Source: Scylla paramamosain (lineage: Eukaryota; Arthropoda; Malacostraca; Decapoda; Portunidae). From it: a DNA stretch of 64,000 nucleotides. Positions 47,161-57,300 of the stretch are shown one piece after another; positions within the stretch are counted from its first letter, which is position 1; every line of letters starts with the position of its first letter. Position numbers and translations under genes: made by a program. Below the pieces are notes generated by a model. That model ran no database searches and was not told where the DNA came from. It worked only from the letters and a program-made list of their open reading frames with translations. Where the stretch lies: contig NC_087197.1 of assembly GCF_035594125.1 (NCBI RefSeq), positions 7,001,852 to 7,065,851 of the forward strand, given 5' to 3'.

Positions 47161-47869
47161 ACAAAAAACATTTCAAACCTTGCTTCACTCTAGATTACTT
47201 CTTAATTGCTTATTTAAGCTGATTCAAATATTAATATTATGAATAAACAAAAAAACAAATAAAAATCCCCCCCCCAAAAAAATAATAAACCCCCCTAAAA
47301 AAAAACAGTGGGCTAGGTTTTTATTTTTTAAACCCAGGTTTTTCTAACCCTGCAAACCACTACTGTCTGGAATGTCTACTTGGTGCTTGCCAGCCAGTTC
47401 ATGCTCTTCCTTAATTTCTCATGGAGTGTGGTCTTTTCTTATACTCATCTTTGGAACATGTTTTTTGTCACTATTTCCATTGTTCCTTTCCCTGTTTTCC
47501 TGTCTTTGTGGTACAGTTTCATTATCTCATCTCTGATCAACTTAGATGTGAAGGTAAGATGAATCAGTCTTTGGCATTGGATTACCCGTTTCTTGGATCC
47601 TTCCAATGTGGTAATGTTACAATGGTCCATAATCTACTTTTAATTCTTGTAAAAGATTTGTTATCTGTATCTTGTCATCCTTTCCTCCCTCCTTCCTGTC
47701 TCTTTGTCCTATTTTCTCTTTGTTACACTAAAGACCATTAGATTACTTTCTTCTCACTCTCCCTTCCCCTTCAGCAATAAATAAATCCCTTTACTTTAAA
47801 TTCTAAAATGTCTTGTAAACTAGCTTTATGAGCATTCACCTCTCCCAGCTTCCTGCTAACTCTGCAACC
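47161..47869. other. No gene recognised
   Basis: The stretch opens with low-complexity A- and C-runs (47225-47310). A hydrophobic open frame of 60 codons at 47380-47562 contains a GAAG|GTAAGA donor-like site near 47552, but I recognise nothing in it. The remainder is pyrimidine-rich. It ends at the target duplication of the hAT-like element. Confidence 0.4.
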
Positions 47870-48226
47870 ATTGTTACCAGTGGCGGCTCGTGACTGTTTA
47901 CTGATGGGGGCTGTCTCCACATTCAGACAAAATCTTAAATGCTTTTATTGTTATTGTTTAACAGGTAAATTTATAGTTTAAGCCAATGTCCCCAATCTCT
48001 ACCCACGGCCCCCCAATCCCTCAAGCAAGCTTGGGGGCCTGTGGGGAACCGGGGTTGGGTTGGGGGGAAGCCATATACGAGTGATATATGGACTTAAAAA
48101 ATCTAGGGAAATTTCCTCAATATCTAGAGAAATCTAGGGAAATTTTCCTAAATCTAGGGAAATTCCTCTATATCTAGGAAAATACCCCAAACTCTCCTCG
48201 CAATTTGACAAGACACTGAGAAGCAC

Positions 48227-48249
48227 CCTAACCTAACCTAACCTAACCT
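48227..48249. repeat. Short (CCTAA)n telomere-type run
   Basis: Four CCTAA units plus CCT, the complement of the arthropod TTAGG telomere repeat. It lies inside the hAT-like element, so it was carried by the transposon or acquired there. It is not a chromosome end. Confidence 0.9.
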
Positions 48250-48539
48250 GCCACGCAGGGAAGACAAGGCACGTTCCTTCCAGGAAAGTACCTTTAAAGT
48301 CAGAAACGCTGAAGTTGCACTGCTACACAACTGCGCTTCTTTTCGGCAGCTATGCGGTACCGGCCGCAATACCACACACGCCTGTCACTGCGCAGCTTAC
48401 ACGAGCGTGGTGGCACTCGGGACACTCGACTGCAGTGGGTAAAACGCCGTGTTCCCTCAAGAAACTGGTAGCACAAGTCGTCTTTGCGGTGAAACGTAAG
48501 CGATGAAGAGCCAATAATCAAATTTGCAAACCAGCACAA

Positions 48540-48600
48540 GTAACGTCAAGAGTAGCCATGGCGGAAGTGACCGGAAGCGGTGTGCACACACCTGCCGGCA
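48540..48600 (+). promoter_or_regulatory. CpG-rich segment with promoter-type motifs inside the hAT-like element
   Basis: Reads GAGTAGCCATGGCGGAAGTG followed by ACCGGAAGCGGTG. GCGGAAGTG and CCGGAAGC resemble ETS-family sites and GCCATGGCGG resembles a YY1-type core or start-codon context, all common in housekeeping promoters. No convincing coding exon follows: the ATG frame stops after about 20 codons. The function is inferred from motif resemblance only. Confidence 0.2.
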
Positions 48601-49973
48601 CAGCTTATGGGTACTTATAGAGACTTCCTATTGGTGCAACTTCGTGTGTTAAGTGGTGGTAGCACGTGATTGGCCCGAGGAATTATAGACACAGTGATCC
48701 TATCCAGCAGCTACCCACAATTCAAAGCATTAAACAACTTGAAGTTCAGGCAACAAATACACCATTTATGTTTACCTGTGGACTTAGAAAAAGTTGAGAG
48801 CGCTGTGAATTCCCAGGCCTATTGTGGCGTTATTATTAATTTCCGACAAGTAGTGTAATCATTAGAAATGATGTGAATAGAGAGAAGAACAAAATGAGGT
48901 AGGTTATTACCACGTAGTGTGTAATGGCTTAAACTATAATAATACCTCGTTTAACATACCACTGATTGAAGTAGATTATAAAGACAGAGAGATAATTATT
49001 TAATTTCCTTCAGGTCTTATCCTAATAACAGTAAATGCTTGATTTCCTTAGTGCTGGCTTAGGCTATTTGAAAAGGGAAGTCCATTCTCCTGTTCCTGTT
49101 TTGTGCAAACAGATCAATAACTTTTTCTTAAACTTCTTAACTTCACATCCACAGAGCCATGTTTTCCTTTGGTACCAATCTCAATTAAAACTGCGAATAT
49201 ACTTCTTGTTGTGGCTTACTCCTTGCACAATTTTAATGTCTGGTAATGGGCGCATTGTTTAAATTTGCTACCTTCTCTTGAAGTGTTAACTGTGAAAAAT
49301 TGAGTTCTTTCAATGCAGAAACCGTCTTTGCTTCTTGTGCCATTTTGCAAAATACTGCTAGGCCTACCTGGGAAAAGAAAAAAAATACTATCTTATACGA
49401 TGTTTCTCGTGATTTTACACCATCTATGCATAAATCAAGATTGAGCACAAGCCATCACTGATCAATAATATTTTTAAAATCAATATCCCTGACAAATTGA
49501 AAAAACACGATCGAAAACAAGACCGACGCAAGAACACTCACCTAGCCACAACAACGGCCCGAGACAAGACTGCGCTGGATGCAGTCCACACTCGCCATTC
49601 CGCCCGGGAAGCCTCCCCCCATTTTTCCCTTTACTTTCCTATCATTAAATAGTAAATAATTTCCATACTTCCTCATTGTTTTGCAGCATTTTTTTCTCAT
49701 ATAAATATATGAGAATTGGTGTTTTCATGTGAATGATAGTCAAACATAAATAAATTAACATTATTTTCGTGAATCCTAGAAATCCACTGGGGGGGGGGGG
49801 GGGGGCTGCAGTCTCGCAGTCCCTATTGACGAGCCGCCACTGATTGTTACCTGTTCACTTGTAGAAGGCACTGAATGAGCAACCTGCTGAGATACTCTCC
49901 CTTATAGGTTTTTAGAAGGAAACTAGCCATCTAACTGAATGATCAACTGCCTCAATTTTACGTCATCAAAATT

Positions 49974-50029
49974 CCCTCTGCTGTGGTGAGTGTTCCCATG
50001 AGATGAGCTGCACTGCACCACAGCACCAG
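49974..50029 (+). repeat. Left inverted terminal repeat of the DIRS element
   Basis: CCTCTGCTGTGGTGAGTG through CTGCACCACAGCACCAG, matching the reverse complement of 54967-55022 with about ten differences. Confidence 0.75.
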
Positions 50030-50389
50030 TTGCTTGCCCATAGCCATGCCAGAAGGTCACATGCTGTTGGGTTCTGTGGGTGTTTTCTCCTGCAGCGTCT
50101 CCTTTTCAGCAAGGCCACATCACCTGTTACGTGGCAGGTGCACAGTGCCCACAATCCGTTATCTAAGTTTGGAGTGGATTGTGCTGTCCAAGTGTCTATT
50201 TTTTTGTATGCTGGGGCTGATTACCAGCAATCAAGCTTATGGCTTTCTGTTATTGTTTTCGCTGGCCAGTGGCTGTTATCATGCTGTCCCTCTGATTCAG
50301 GGGAAGAGTGGGCCTCTTTACCTCTTACTACCAGGGGGACCTGTAGATCTTCCATTGATCTTAGGGGCAAGCAGGCAGTAGCTCCAGTG

Positions 50390-51293
50390 GGGGTGCTGCT
50401 CTTGGCGCCAGCAGGAGGAGTGGCCAAGCACTCATCTCGTCATGAGCCTTGCCTTTCAGGTGAAGTTAACACCCCCTCCTGCCCTCTTCCCGCGGCAACA
50501 CATGCTTCAGTCCCTCCTTCCCAATGGAATGTGGTTCTGGACACTCTGGCAGAGCTGAGGGGTGAGGATTGCCCAGTTAAAAGTGAACAGGCAGGCCCCT
50601 TTCCCCCCTTCATGCGGTTGCTGGAGCTGACTGCTGCTTCTTCCCCTCCACGGCCTCAAATTGTTAATGATGGTGCTGGCCCCTCTCATGGGCCAGATTC
50701 GTTTCGGTTTCCCTGCTAGTTTTTTGGGATTTTCAGAGGCCAGTAGTGAGGTTGATGATGATTGTGTGCCGTGCCCAAGTGATAGTACCTTTGCAGCTGG
50801 GTGCCAAGGCATTTGGCCTGCCCGAGACTGTTTCGGATTGAAATTGACAGTAAGGTGGCAGACATAGTTAGCTTTCCTGTTTGACAATGGTCTACGGGGA
50901 GGACGACTACAAGTCTTTCTGTAAAGGATGAGATTGTAATGAGACCTTCCAATTGTCCTGCCCTTGCCCCAGTGGAGTCCAACCCTCTTGATCCTGGATG
51001 CACTTAGGGGGAAGTTAAAAAGACTGATTTCTGCTTGAAGGAGGTTAAGCAAGTGATAATCCTGAGGGCAGCGACTATTATTACCAAGTCACTGTTAGTC
51101 CTCGATAAAGTGGCCCAGGAAGACAAATCACCCAGTGGTGGCCCATGAAGTGGGCATGATCAATGATGTCCTGACCTTGTTGGGCAATGCCAACTTCAGG
51201 AATAATTTAGCAAGGCGTTATGTCATGAAACGTGAAATTAATCACAGATTTACTCATCTTTGTACCAAGAAGATGGCGATGGTAACTGATGAA
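50390..51293 (+). pseudogene. DIRS ORF1 (Gag-like) remnant
   Basis: Blocks in different frames include SQWNVVLDTLAELRGEDCPV (about 50520-50580) and, near the end, LLGNANFRNNLARRYVMKRE followed by INHRFTHLCTKK (51178-51275). The latter is the conserved carboxy-terminal block of DIRS/Pat ORF1 proteins, thought to act as the structural Gag. Stops and shifts separate the blocks. The sequence is cut at 51293 by the poly(T) end of a reverse-oriented LINE. Confidence 0.65.
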
Positions 51294-52848
51294 TTTTTTT
51301 TTTTTTATGTAGGAAGGGATACTGGTCAAGGGGGCAACAAAAATCTAAGGAAAAAAAAAATGCCCACTGAAATGCCAGTCCCATAAAAGGGTGAAAGCAG
51401 TGGTCAAAAATTGGTGGATAAGTGTCTTGAAACCTCCCTCTTGAAGGAATTCAAGTCATAGGAAGGTGGAAATACAGAAGCAGGCAGGGAGTTCCAGGAG
51501 TTTACCAGAGAAAGGAATGAATGATTGAGAATTACTGGTTAACTCTTGTGTTAGAGAGGGTGGACAGAATAGGGGTGAGAGAAAGAAGAAAGTCTTGTGC
51601 AGCGAGGCCACAGAAGGAGGAGGGAGGCATGCAGTTAGCAAGATCAGAAGAGCAGTTAGCATGAAAATAGCAGTAGAAGACAGCTAGATATGCAACATTG
51701 CGGCAGTGAGAGAGAGGCTGGAAGACAGTCAGTTAGGAGGAGAGGAGTTGATGAGACAGAAAAGCTTTTTGATTCCATCCTGTCTAGAAGAGCAGTATGG
51801 AGTGGAACCCCCCAGACATGTGAAGCATACTCCATACATGGACAGATAAGTCCCTTGTACAGAGAGTTAGCAGCTGGGGGCGGTGAGAAAAACTGGCGGA
51901 GACGTCTCAGAACGCCTAACTTCATAGAAAGCTGTTTTAGCTGGAGATGAGATGTGAAGTTTCCAGTTCAGATTATAAGTAAAGGACAGACCGAGGATGT
52001 TCAGTGTAGAAGAGCGGGACAGTTGAGTGTCATTGAAGAAGAGGGGATAGTTGTCTTGGAAGGTTGTGTCGAGTTGATAGGATGGAGGAATTGAGTTTTT
52101 TGAGGCATTGAACAATACCAAGTTTGCTCTGCCCCAATCAGAAATTTTAGAAAGATCAGAAGTCAAGCGTTCTTGTGGCTTCCCTGCATGATATGTTTAC
52201 CTCCTGAAGGGTTGGACATCTATGAAAAGACATGGAAAAGTGCAGGGTGGTATCATCAGCGCTTAGGAGTGGATGGGACAAGAAGTTTGGTTTAGAAGAT
52301 CATTAATGAATAATAAGAAGAGAGTGGGTGACAGGACAGAACCCTGAGGAACACCATTGTTAATAGATTTAGAAGAACAGTGACCATCTACCACAGCAGC
52401 AATAGAACGGTTAGAAAGGAAACTTGAGATGAAGTTACAGAGAGAAGGATAGAAACCGTAGGAGGGTAGTTTGGAAATCAAAGCTTTGTGCCAGACTCTA
52501 TCAAAAGCTTCTTGATATGTCCAAGGCAACAGCAAAAGTTCTCACCAAAATATCTAAAAAGAGGATGACCAAGACTCCAGTAAGGAAAGCCAGAAGATCA
52601 CCAGTAGAGCAGCCTTGACGGAACCCATACTGGCGATCAGACAGAAGGTTATGGAAGTGATAGATGTTTAAGAATCTTCCTGTTGAGGATAGTTTCAAAA
52701 ACTTTAGATAGGCAGGAAATTAAAGCAATAGGACGGTAGTTCTGAGGGATTAGAACGGTCATCCTTTTTTAGGAACAGGTTGAATGTAGGCAAACTTCCA
52801 GCAAGAAGGAAAGGTAGATGTTGACAGACAGAGCTGAAAGAGTTTGAC
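51294..52848 (-). pseudogene. LINE (poly(A)-ended family) inserted in the DIRS element
   Basis: A 5'-truncated, minus-strand LINE. From right to left it shows reverse transcriptase blocks SLPTFNLFLKKDDRSNPSE, LSDRQYGFRQGCSTGDLLAF, ALISKLPSYGFYPSLCNFIS and NNGVPQGSVLSPTLFLLFIN. The C-terminal blocks RKTFFFLSP and ELTSNSQSFIPFSGKLLELP follow, then the terminal ATGTAGGAAGGGA and a 13-T run at 51294-51306. The palm GVPQGS motif (about 52340-52360) is clear, but frames are interrupted. It separates the ORF1 and RNase H remnants of the DIRS host element. Confidence 0.85.
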
Positions 52849-53326
52849 TTGGGTGACCTGTTCTCATGTTTCCACATGTCCACATTTTTAGGCTGGATCT
52901 GTGTTATCTTTAGCAACCCTTCTATTGATCTCTTTGCTTCCCAGCTGAACAAGCAGATCACCCCTTTCTGCTCCTGGAAACCCGACCCAGAAGCAGCTTA
53001 CTTTGATGCCTTCTCTCTTAATTGGGCAAAGTTTGCACTTCCTTATCTTTTCCCACCTTTTTCATTGGATCTCTAGGTGCTTGCAGAAAATGCAGGCAGA
53101 ACAGGCAAAGGGATGGATAATGGTTCCGAAGTTTGGACGTCACAGCCATGGATGAGGTACATGCTACTCGGCAAGCTGATCAATTACCCCAGGCTGGTCA
53201 GGAAGTGGAGGGACATCTGACCGCACACTCGTCCTCACCAGAAGGGAACTCCCTCATGAGGCACACTCCAGTTGATGGGCATGCCTTCTGTCCTAGAGGA
53301 GTCCCTCCAAGAGCGAGGCATAGCGC
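52849..53326 (+). pseudogene. DIRS RNase H-distal remnant
   Basis: The frame from 52849 reads PSIDLFASQLNKQITPFCSW, then KPDPEAAYFDAFSLNWAKFA, then LPYLFPPFSLDL before a stop. IDLFAS, W-x-PDPEA and AFPPFSL-type blocks are characteristic of the segment after RNase H in DIRS-like pol. The part after the stop continues in other frames (VLAENAGRTGKG, TSQPWMRY). The reverse transcriptase that should precede it is absent. Confidence 0.75.
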
Positions 53327-53437
53327 TCTGGACCCTTTTCTGGGACTGAGCATTTTCAGTGGGCTTCTTCCTTTTTATTGGATTTTTGTTGCCCTTTGGT
53401 CAGTGTCCCTCCTACCAAAAAAAAAAAAAAGAAAAAA
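53327..53437 (+). mobile_element. Short LINE 3' tail inserted in the DIRS element
   Basis: Repeats the terminal block of 1-206 (GGACCCTTTTCTGGGACTG through CAGTGTCCCTCCTACC) and ends in an A run (53417-53430). It lies between the RNase H-distal remnant and the recombinase start, so the same LINE family hit this DIRS copy twice in opposite orientations. Confidence 0.8.
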
Positions 53438-54410
53438 GAGGGTATGCAGATATCATCATGGCATCCTGGAAACCAGGTACAGAAAAACAGGTACCAACCA
53501 CATCTTAAGAGATGGTCACAATTTTGTTGTCGAGGGCACATCGATCCCCTTAATCCCACTGTGCCAATCATTATAAACTTCTTGACCTTTACTTTCCACA
53601 GGGAGTGTGGGTTATAATTCTATCAACACAGCGAGAGGTGCACTGTCATCATTGGGCATTGTGGTAAAAGGATTCCCCGGGTAGGTAGCCATCCCTTTAT
53701 GAACAGATTCTTAAAGGGGGGTGTTCCAACCTACAGCCTCCCAAGCCTCGGTACACCAAGATGTGGGGTGTCCAACCAGTATTTCACACACTTCTATGTA
53801 CCCCTTGACTACACTTTCTTTAAAGGAACTCTTGCACTCAAGCTAGTTATGCTGATGGCACTGACTCAGACAGCCAGAACTCACAAACACTTCACTTGCC
53901 TGTGCTTAACGGAATTCACATTGAAGAATCTATCTCCATCCAGTTAGGGATTACAACATTAAACAATGCAGACCTCCTTAACTTCTCTTAATATTCAAAG
54001 TGTTATTTTTAAGGCTTATGCAAAGGATGCTAGCCTCTCTGTGTGTGTGAGGCCCTGTGCACATACATTACCCAAACAGAGTTGCTCCAGGCCCAACATC
54101 CCAGAGGCAGTGAATAAGTTAATCATCAGTTTTGTTAAACCTCACAAGCCTGTCTCTAAGGATACTATAGCGAGATGGATTAAAGTCATGTTGTGCAGGA
54201 CTGGGACTGACACCTCTATTTTCACAGCAGGCAGCATTAGATTGGCAGCGGCTTCAAAGGCAAAGGATTTGGTGGGCAAAGGATTTACCTATCAAATGTA
54301 TCATGGCAAAAGCTGGGTGGACTCAACAGGCCACAGTTGCAAAATTTTATGAAGATAAACAAATTGTTAAGGGATCAGACCTCTTTTCAGGAGACTGTCT
54401 TTCACGTTGA
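53438..54410 (+). pseudogene. DIRS tyrosine recombinase remnant
   Basis: N-terminal blocks SSWHPGNQVQKNRYQPHLKR and PTVPIIINFLTFTFHRECGL (53445-53620), then HPFMNRFLKGGVPTYS, then LALKLVMLMALTQTARTHKH. The last holds the first catalytic Arg region (about 53840-53900). The C-terminal part reads LIISFVKPHKPVSKDTIARW and DTSIFTAGSIRLAAASKAK. The usual His-x-x-Arg box is altered: Gly stands where the His is expected, with Arg kept. The segment with the nucleophile Tyr (AKFYEDKQ, about 54335) is in another frame. Stops at about 53946 and 53958 add to the damage. This enzyme would insert the circular DIRS DNA, but this copy is inactive. Confidence 0.8.
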
Positions 54411-54966
54411 CTGTTGATGTCTCTTACTTGGGTGACTGGTGTTTTTATATACAAATTGTTCATGTTCCTCTATTTGTGATGTGGTTTGGGCCTTATTAGG
54501 TGTATTTAATAAGGTTACTTGTAGGGTATAATTACTGGTTTTCTACATTTACAATACAAATCTCCCATGTTCCTTGGGCACAGTACATGTAACTGCCATT
54601 AATGAATGCTTTCTTTGCTCATTCATGTTTCTTTTCAACAATGCATGTGTTCTAGTGACAGGGGTCCAAATCAAGTAATTACATTCAGATACGACACTTA
54701 TGTGGCTTCAAAACCTCATGGGAATGCTCAATCACAGCACAGGAGATTTGATGGACGTAAAATTCTAAAAAGCATACGTAGACTTACTCGTAGGTCATTT
54801 GAAGCATGCTTGTAATTTTACAAGGCTGCTAAATCACCTGTGCTGGGGGGAGCTCTTTCACATGCTCCCCTCCTCTTCCCCCTTTTTCTTTCTTTTTTTG
54901 GCATTTTGTTATGGTCATTACAGGCCTAAATTTTGTGTCATGTGGGGTGATCATGGTCTTTAAAGT
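54411..54966 (+). other. DIRS 3' non-coding region with an internal complementary candidate
   Basis: No domain is recognised. At 54838-54868 the sequence TGCTGGGGGGAGCTC and TTTCACATGCTCCCC resembles, in direct orientation, the outer part of the left terminal repeat. The right terminal repeat at 54967-55022 faces it, so the two could pair. This placement matches the internal complementary region used by DIRS elements to form circles. Confidence 0.4.
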
Positions 54967-55022
54967 CTGGTGCTGTGGCGCAGTGCAGTTAATCTCATGT
55001 GAAAGCTCCCACCAGCAGAGGT
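54967..55022 (-). repeat. Right inverted terminal repeat of the DIRS element
   Basis: CTGGTGCTGTGGCGCAGTG through CCCACCAGCAGAGGT, the inverted partner of 49974-50029. Confidence 0.75.
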
Positions 55023-55395
55023 GATTTGCCTCATAAAATTGCATACTTCAACTGACCTCACAGTAAGTATGCTTATACTTTTTTAAATTTTACTCCAATA
55101 TTTTCCACTTCATTGCTTGTTTCTTCTATTCCCTTTATATTCTCCAAGCTGTGTTCAGTTAGAGCCTTCACCTCATTCTTTAAGATCAGCTGATTCCCTG
55201 TAATGCCAACAAGCTGTGTGTTGTTATTTTTACTCCTTCTTTTACATGAGCAATGCTATGAGCATGACTTATCCTCACTCACAACCTTTAATGCTCATAC
55301 ACTTTACTGAGCTGACTCCTGATTCCCAGACACTGCAGCTTAGTTATCATTACAGTACCGTCACAAAACAAAATCAAAACTAAAACACGATAAGC
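55023..55395. other. No gene recognised
   Basis: AT-rich sequence between the DIRS end and a fold-back hairpin. I see no coding or repeat signal beyond short T runs. Confidence 0.4.
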
Positions 55396-55460
55396 TGGTG
55401 AACTTATATTATTTGACTATTCAAAGGCTTTTTGAATAGTCAAATAATATAAATTCACCA
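55396..55460. repeat. Fold-back hairpin, 30-bp stem
   Basis: Arms 55396-55425 and 55431-55460 are reverse complements with one mismatch around the loop GGCTT. Weaker pairing continues outward through CTAAAAC and GTTTTAG. It could be a small fold-back element or a snap-back copying event at the LINE edge. Confidence 0.9.
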
Positions 55461-55990
55461 TTATAGTTTTAGTCCACCTATTTGGTGATGATCTTGGTAA
55501 GTTAATATTAGCTGGTTCTTTGTTGATCTACCTGATCTAAACTTAAATTGGTCACTTAATAAAAAAATCATGAGATTTAATATATTCATAGATAAATTGA
55601 GTGATTATATGTTCCATTGATTTGACACAAACTTAAGTTAGGGACACAGCTCTATAATTCAGGATGTCATAACAGAGAGCCTTTCTTGAAAACTGGTATA
55701 ACCTGGAATATTTTCCAAATCTAAGGTTGCAAAGTGCCAATATTGTAGAAAAAATGGGAGTTTCCATAAAAGTGAATACACCAATACAGAAATACAAGAT
55801 ATGAGGAGAATCAGGTAAATGCTGTCTGCAGACAGAGAGCAAACTAGACAGTTGTCTAGTTTGCTAAATGCAAGCCTAACACTGTCAGTGGTAATGACAA
55901 GGTCTGAAATAAGTACCATGAGATTCTTGATGTGGATCTTAGGACTCAGGAGTGCCTGATGTGTACAGAGATACAAAGGAGGTTGCAAAT
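55461..55990 (-). pseudogene. LINE reverse transcriptase fragment (N-terminal palm/fingers)
   Basis: Minus-strand blocks in shifting frames are ALCYDILNYRAVSLT (about 55680-55640), MEHIISL-like and IYEYI-like residues, then FRSGRSTKNQLILTYQD (about 55540-55490). NYRxVSLT and a QxGFRxGRST-like motif are standard for CR1-like non-LTR reverse transcriptases. The right part (55700-55990) contains no clear domain. It is highly decayed. Confidence 0.6.
55822..55865. repeat. Two adjacent small palindromes
   Basis: CTGTCTGCAGACAG (55822-55835) is a perfect 14-bp palindrome. AGCAAACTAGACA and TGTCTAGTTTGCT (55838-55850, 55853-55865) form a perfect 13-bp inverted repeat around GT. Confidence 0.85.
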
Positions 55991-56330
55991 AATTCAGTCA
56001 GAGCATTGGCATCATGGACAACCTGCTCTGGATGGAGACCTTAAGGGACCAATACTAGGTTTGCCTTTTTTTCCTCCCAAATCTAATAGAAACATGACTT
56101 TGGTATTGGAAAGAAGATAATTGTGAGAGAGATGCCTCATAGTTTGGTTGGTTATTAAAACAAAAAAATTCTTTCACAGGTGGTTAACATCTAGTCATTA
56201 TTTTAGTGCCACCCTCAGCTTTATTAGAATTTCTGGGAAGGTTGTACGAGTACATATGGTGTTATAACTGTTATCGAGGAAACACACAAAATAAGAGGAA
56301 AAATTATATCCCCAATTTTTTTCTGCAAGA
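55991..56330. other. No gene recognised
   Basis: AT-rich sequence with no clear domain, probably decayed repeat sequence between two LINE fragments. Confidence 0.35.
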
Positions 56331-56487
56331 GGAAAAAGGATGGAGGTTTATAGGATGATGCTTAATTACAAATATTTCATTAAATAGGAATAATAATTGT
56401 TAATAAGCCAAATTGCCTGTTTGAAATTTTCTATTTTGAAATATTTGTAATTAAGCATCATCCTAAAAACTCCTCCATCCTTTTTCC
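56331..56487. repeat. Fold-back element, ~50-bp arms
   Basis: Left arm 56331-56379 and right arm 56437-56487 are reverse complements apart from a 2-nt length difference and one or two substitutions (shared GGATGATGCTTAATTACAAA). The central spacer is 57 bp and AT-rich. The size is like a small MITE, but no flanking target duplication was evident. Confidence 0.9.
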
Positions 56488-56499
56488 ATTTCTGAGTGC

Positions 56500-57062
56500 T
56501 TAATGGAACAATTTGGTAGTCAAAGGGGCAGCATCATGCAAGGTCTTCCAACAATCAATAAGATCAGCCCACAATATCCTACCATGCACATAAAAAGAGA
56601 TCCAGTGCTTTGAAGCCTTTCCCCTATAGGAAAGATCCTCCAAGCCCTCTACATTTCTTGTCCACCTTTGTTGGATCAAATCCAGCAGCTTATTGTCCCT
56701 AAATGTAGCCAGTTGTGTGTTCCACGCTACTCAACTGTACTCATATGTGCAATGCATAAAGATATAATATCCTGAGAGCTGCAAATCTAATGAGTTGGAG
56801 GTAAATCAGAAGCAACACTTTCTGATATATCAGTCACCGTAGTATTTCCACGTTATGGTCATAAAACTTCAGCTTAGTATCAACCTAAATTCATAAGTCT
56901 TTGGTCAAATTAGTAAATGGTATAGGATTGTTGCCAATATAAAAATTATTGTGTGGTTCATGCAGAGCTAGACCTCTATCAAATTTTAGTGTAATACATA
57001 TATCTGGGAGAAGGAAAAGACCCCATAACTTTACAACCACATTCAAATCATCAGTATCCTGC

Positions 57063-57119
<57 letters not shown>

Positions 57120-57300
57120 TGAACAGTAATAAGGGGAGTTTTCAGATCCTGTGCAAAAATTTTGCATTAACAATGTAAAGATGTAGCTAAATGGTTTATA
57201 TCTATTTGAAAAAGAGCAGGCCTTCCAGGCTGAACCTTGAAGGACACCACATCAAATACCATGGGCGGTCGAGGGCAACGAAGCTCCCCAGTTGGGTTAG
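56500..57300 (-). pseudogene. LINE reverse transcriptase fragment (palm to C-terminus)
   Basis: The minus strand shows GVLQGSAW (about 57250, a decayed GVPQGS palm motif), then INHLATSLHC, then PIPFTNLTKDLGI and VDTKLKFYDHNVEILR (about 56930-56850). It ends with degenerate thumb sequence to about 56500. A (GA)n tract interrupts it. It is strongly decayed and in the same orientation as 55461-55990, but the domain order shows they are two separate copies. Confidence 0.6.
57066..57116. repeat. (GA)n microsatellite, about 50 bp
   Basis: Pure GA run in the decayed LINE. Confidence 0.95.

Larger units (their letters stand above)
47870..49850. mobile_element. Non-autonomous hAT-like DNA transposon with 8-bp target duplication
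   Basis: The element occupies 47878-49842 (1965 bp). Its ends are exact 14-bp inverted repeats, CAGTGGCGGCTCGT at the left and ACGAGCCGCCACTG at the right. It is flanked on both sides by ATTGTTAC (47870-47877 and 49843-49850). An 8-bp duplication with CAG/CTG ends is diagnostic for the hAT superfamily. I find no transposase frame, so it would depend on a relative's enzyme. The interior holds short repeats built on TCTAGGGAAATT (48100-48180), a TTAGG-type run, a CpG-rich segment (48300-48620), and a 17-G tract (49789-49805) near the right end. Confidence 0.9.
49974..55022 (+). mobile_element. Degenerate DIRS-type retrotransposon with inverted terminal repeats
   Basis: Ends are inverted repeats of about 55 bp (49974-50029 and 54967-55022) at roughly 80% by-eye identity, sharing CCACAGCACCAG, GCAGTGCAG-type and ATGAGAT blocks. 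Between them, in order, are a Gag-like ORF1 remnant, the end of the RNase H region and a tyrosine recombinase. That gene set and these inverted ends define DIRS elements, which integrate through a circular intermediate without target duplications. The reverse transcriptase is missing: the gap between ORF1 and the RNase H end is filled only by a LINE inserted in reverse. Frames are broken throughout. Confidence 0.8.

Noticed and set aside
47380..47562. Hydrophobic 60-codon frame with a donor-like end
   Set aside because: No homology recognised and no acceptor or neighbouring exon. Chance is more likely.
48227..48249. Chromosome end marked by TTAGG repeats
   Set aside because: Only four units, embedded within a transposon with both ends intact.
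53133..53576. 147-codon frame as an independent gene
   Set aside because: It runs across DIRS remnants and an inserted LINE tail. It is a composite of unrelated pieces.
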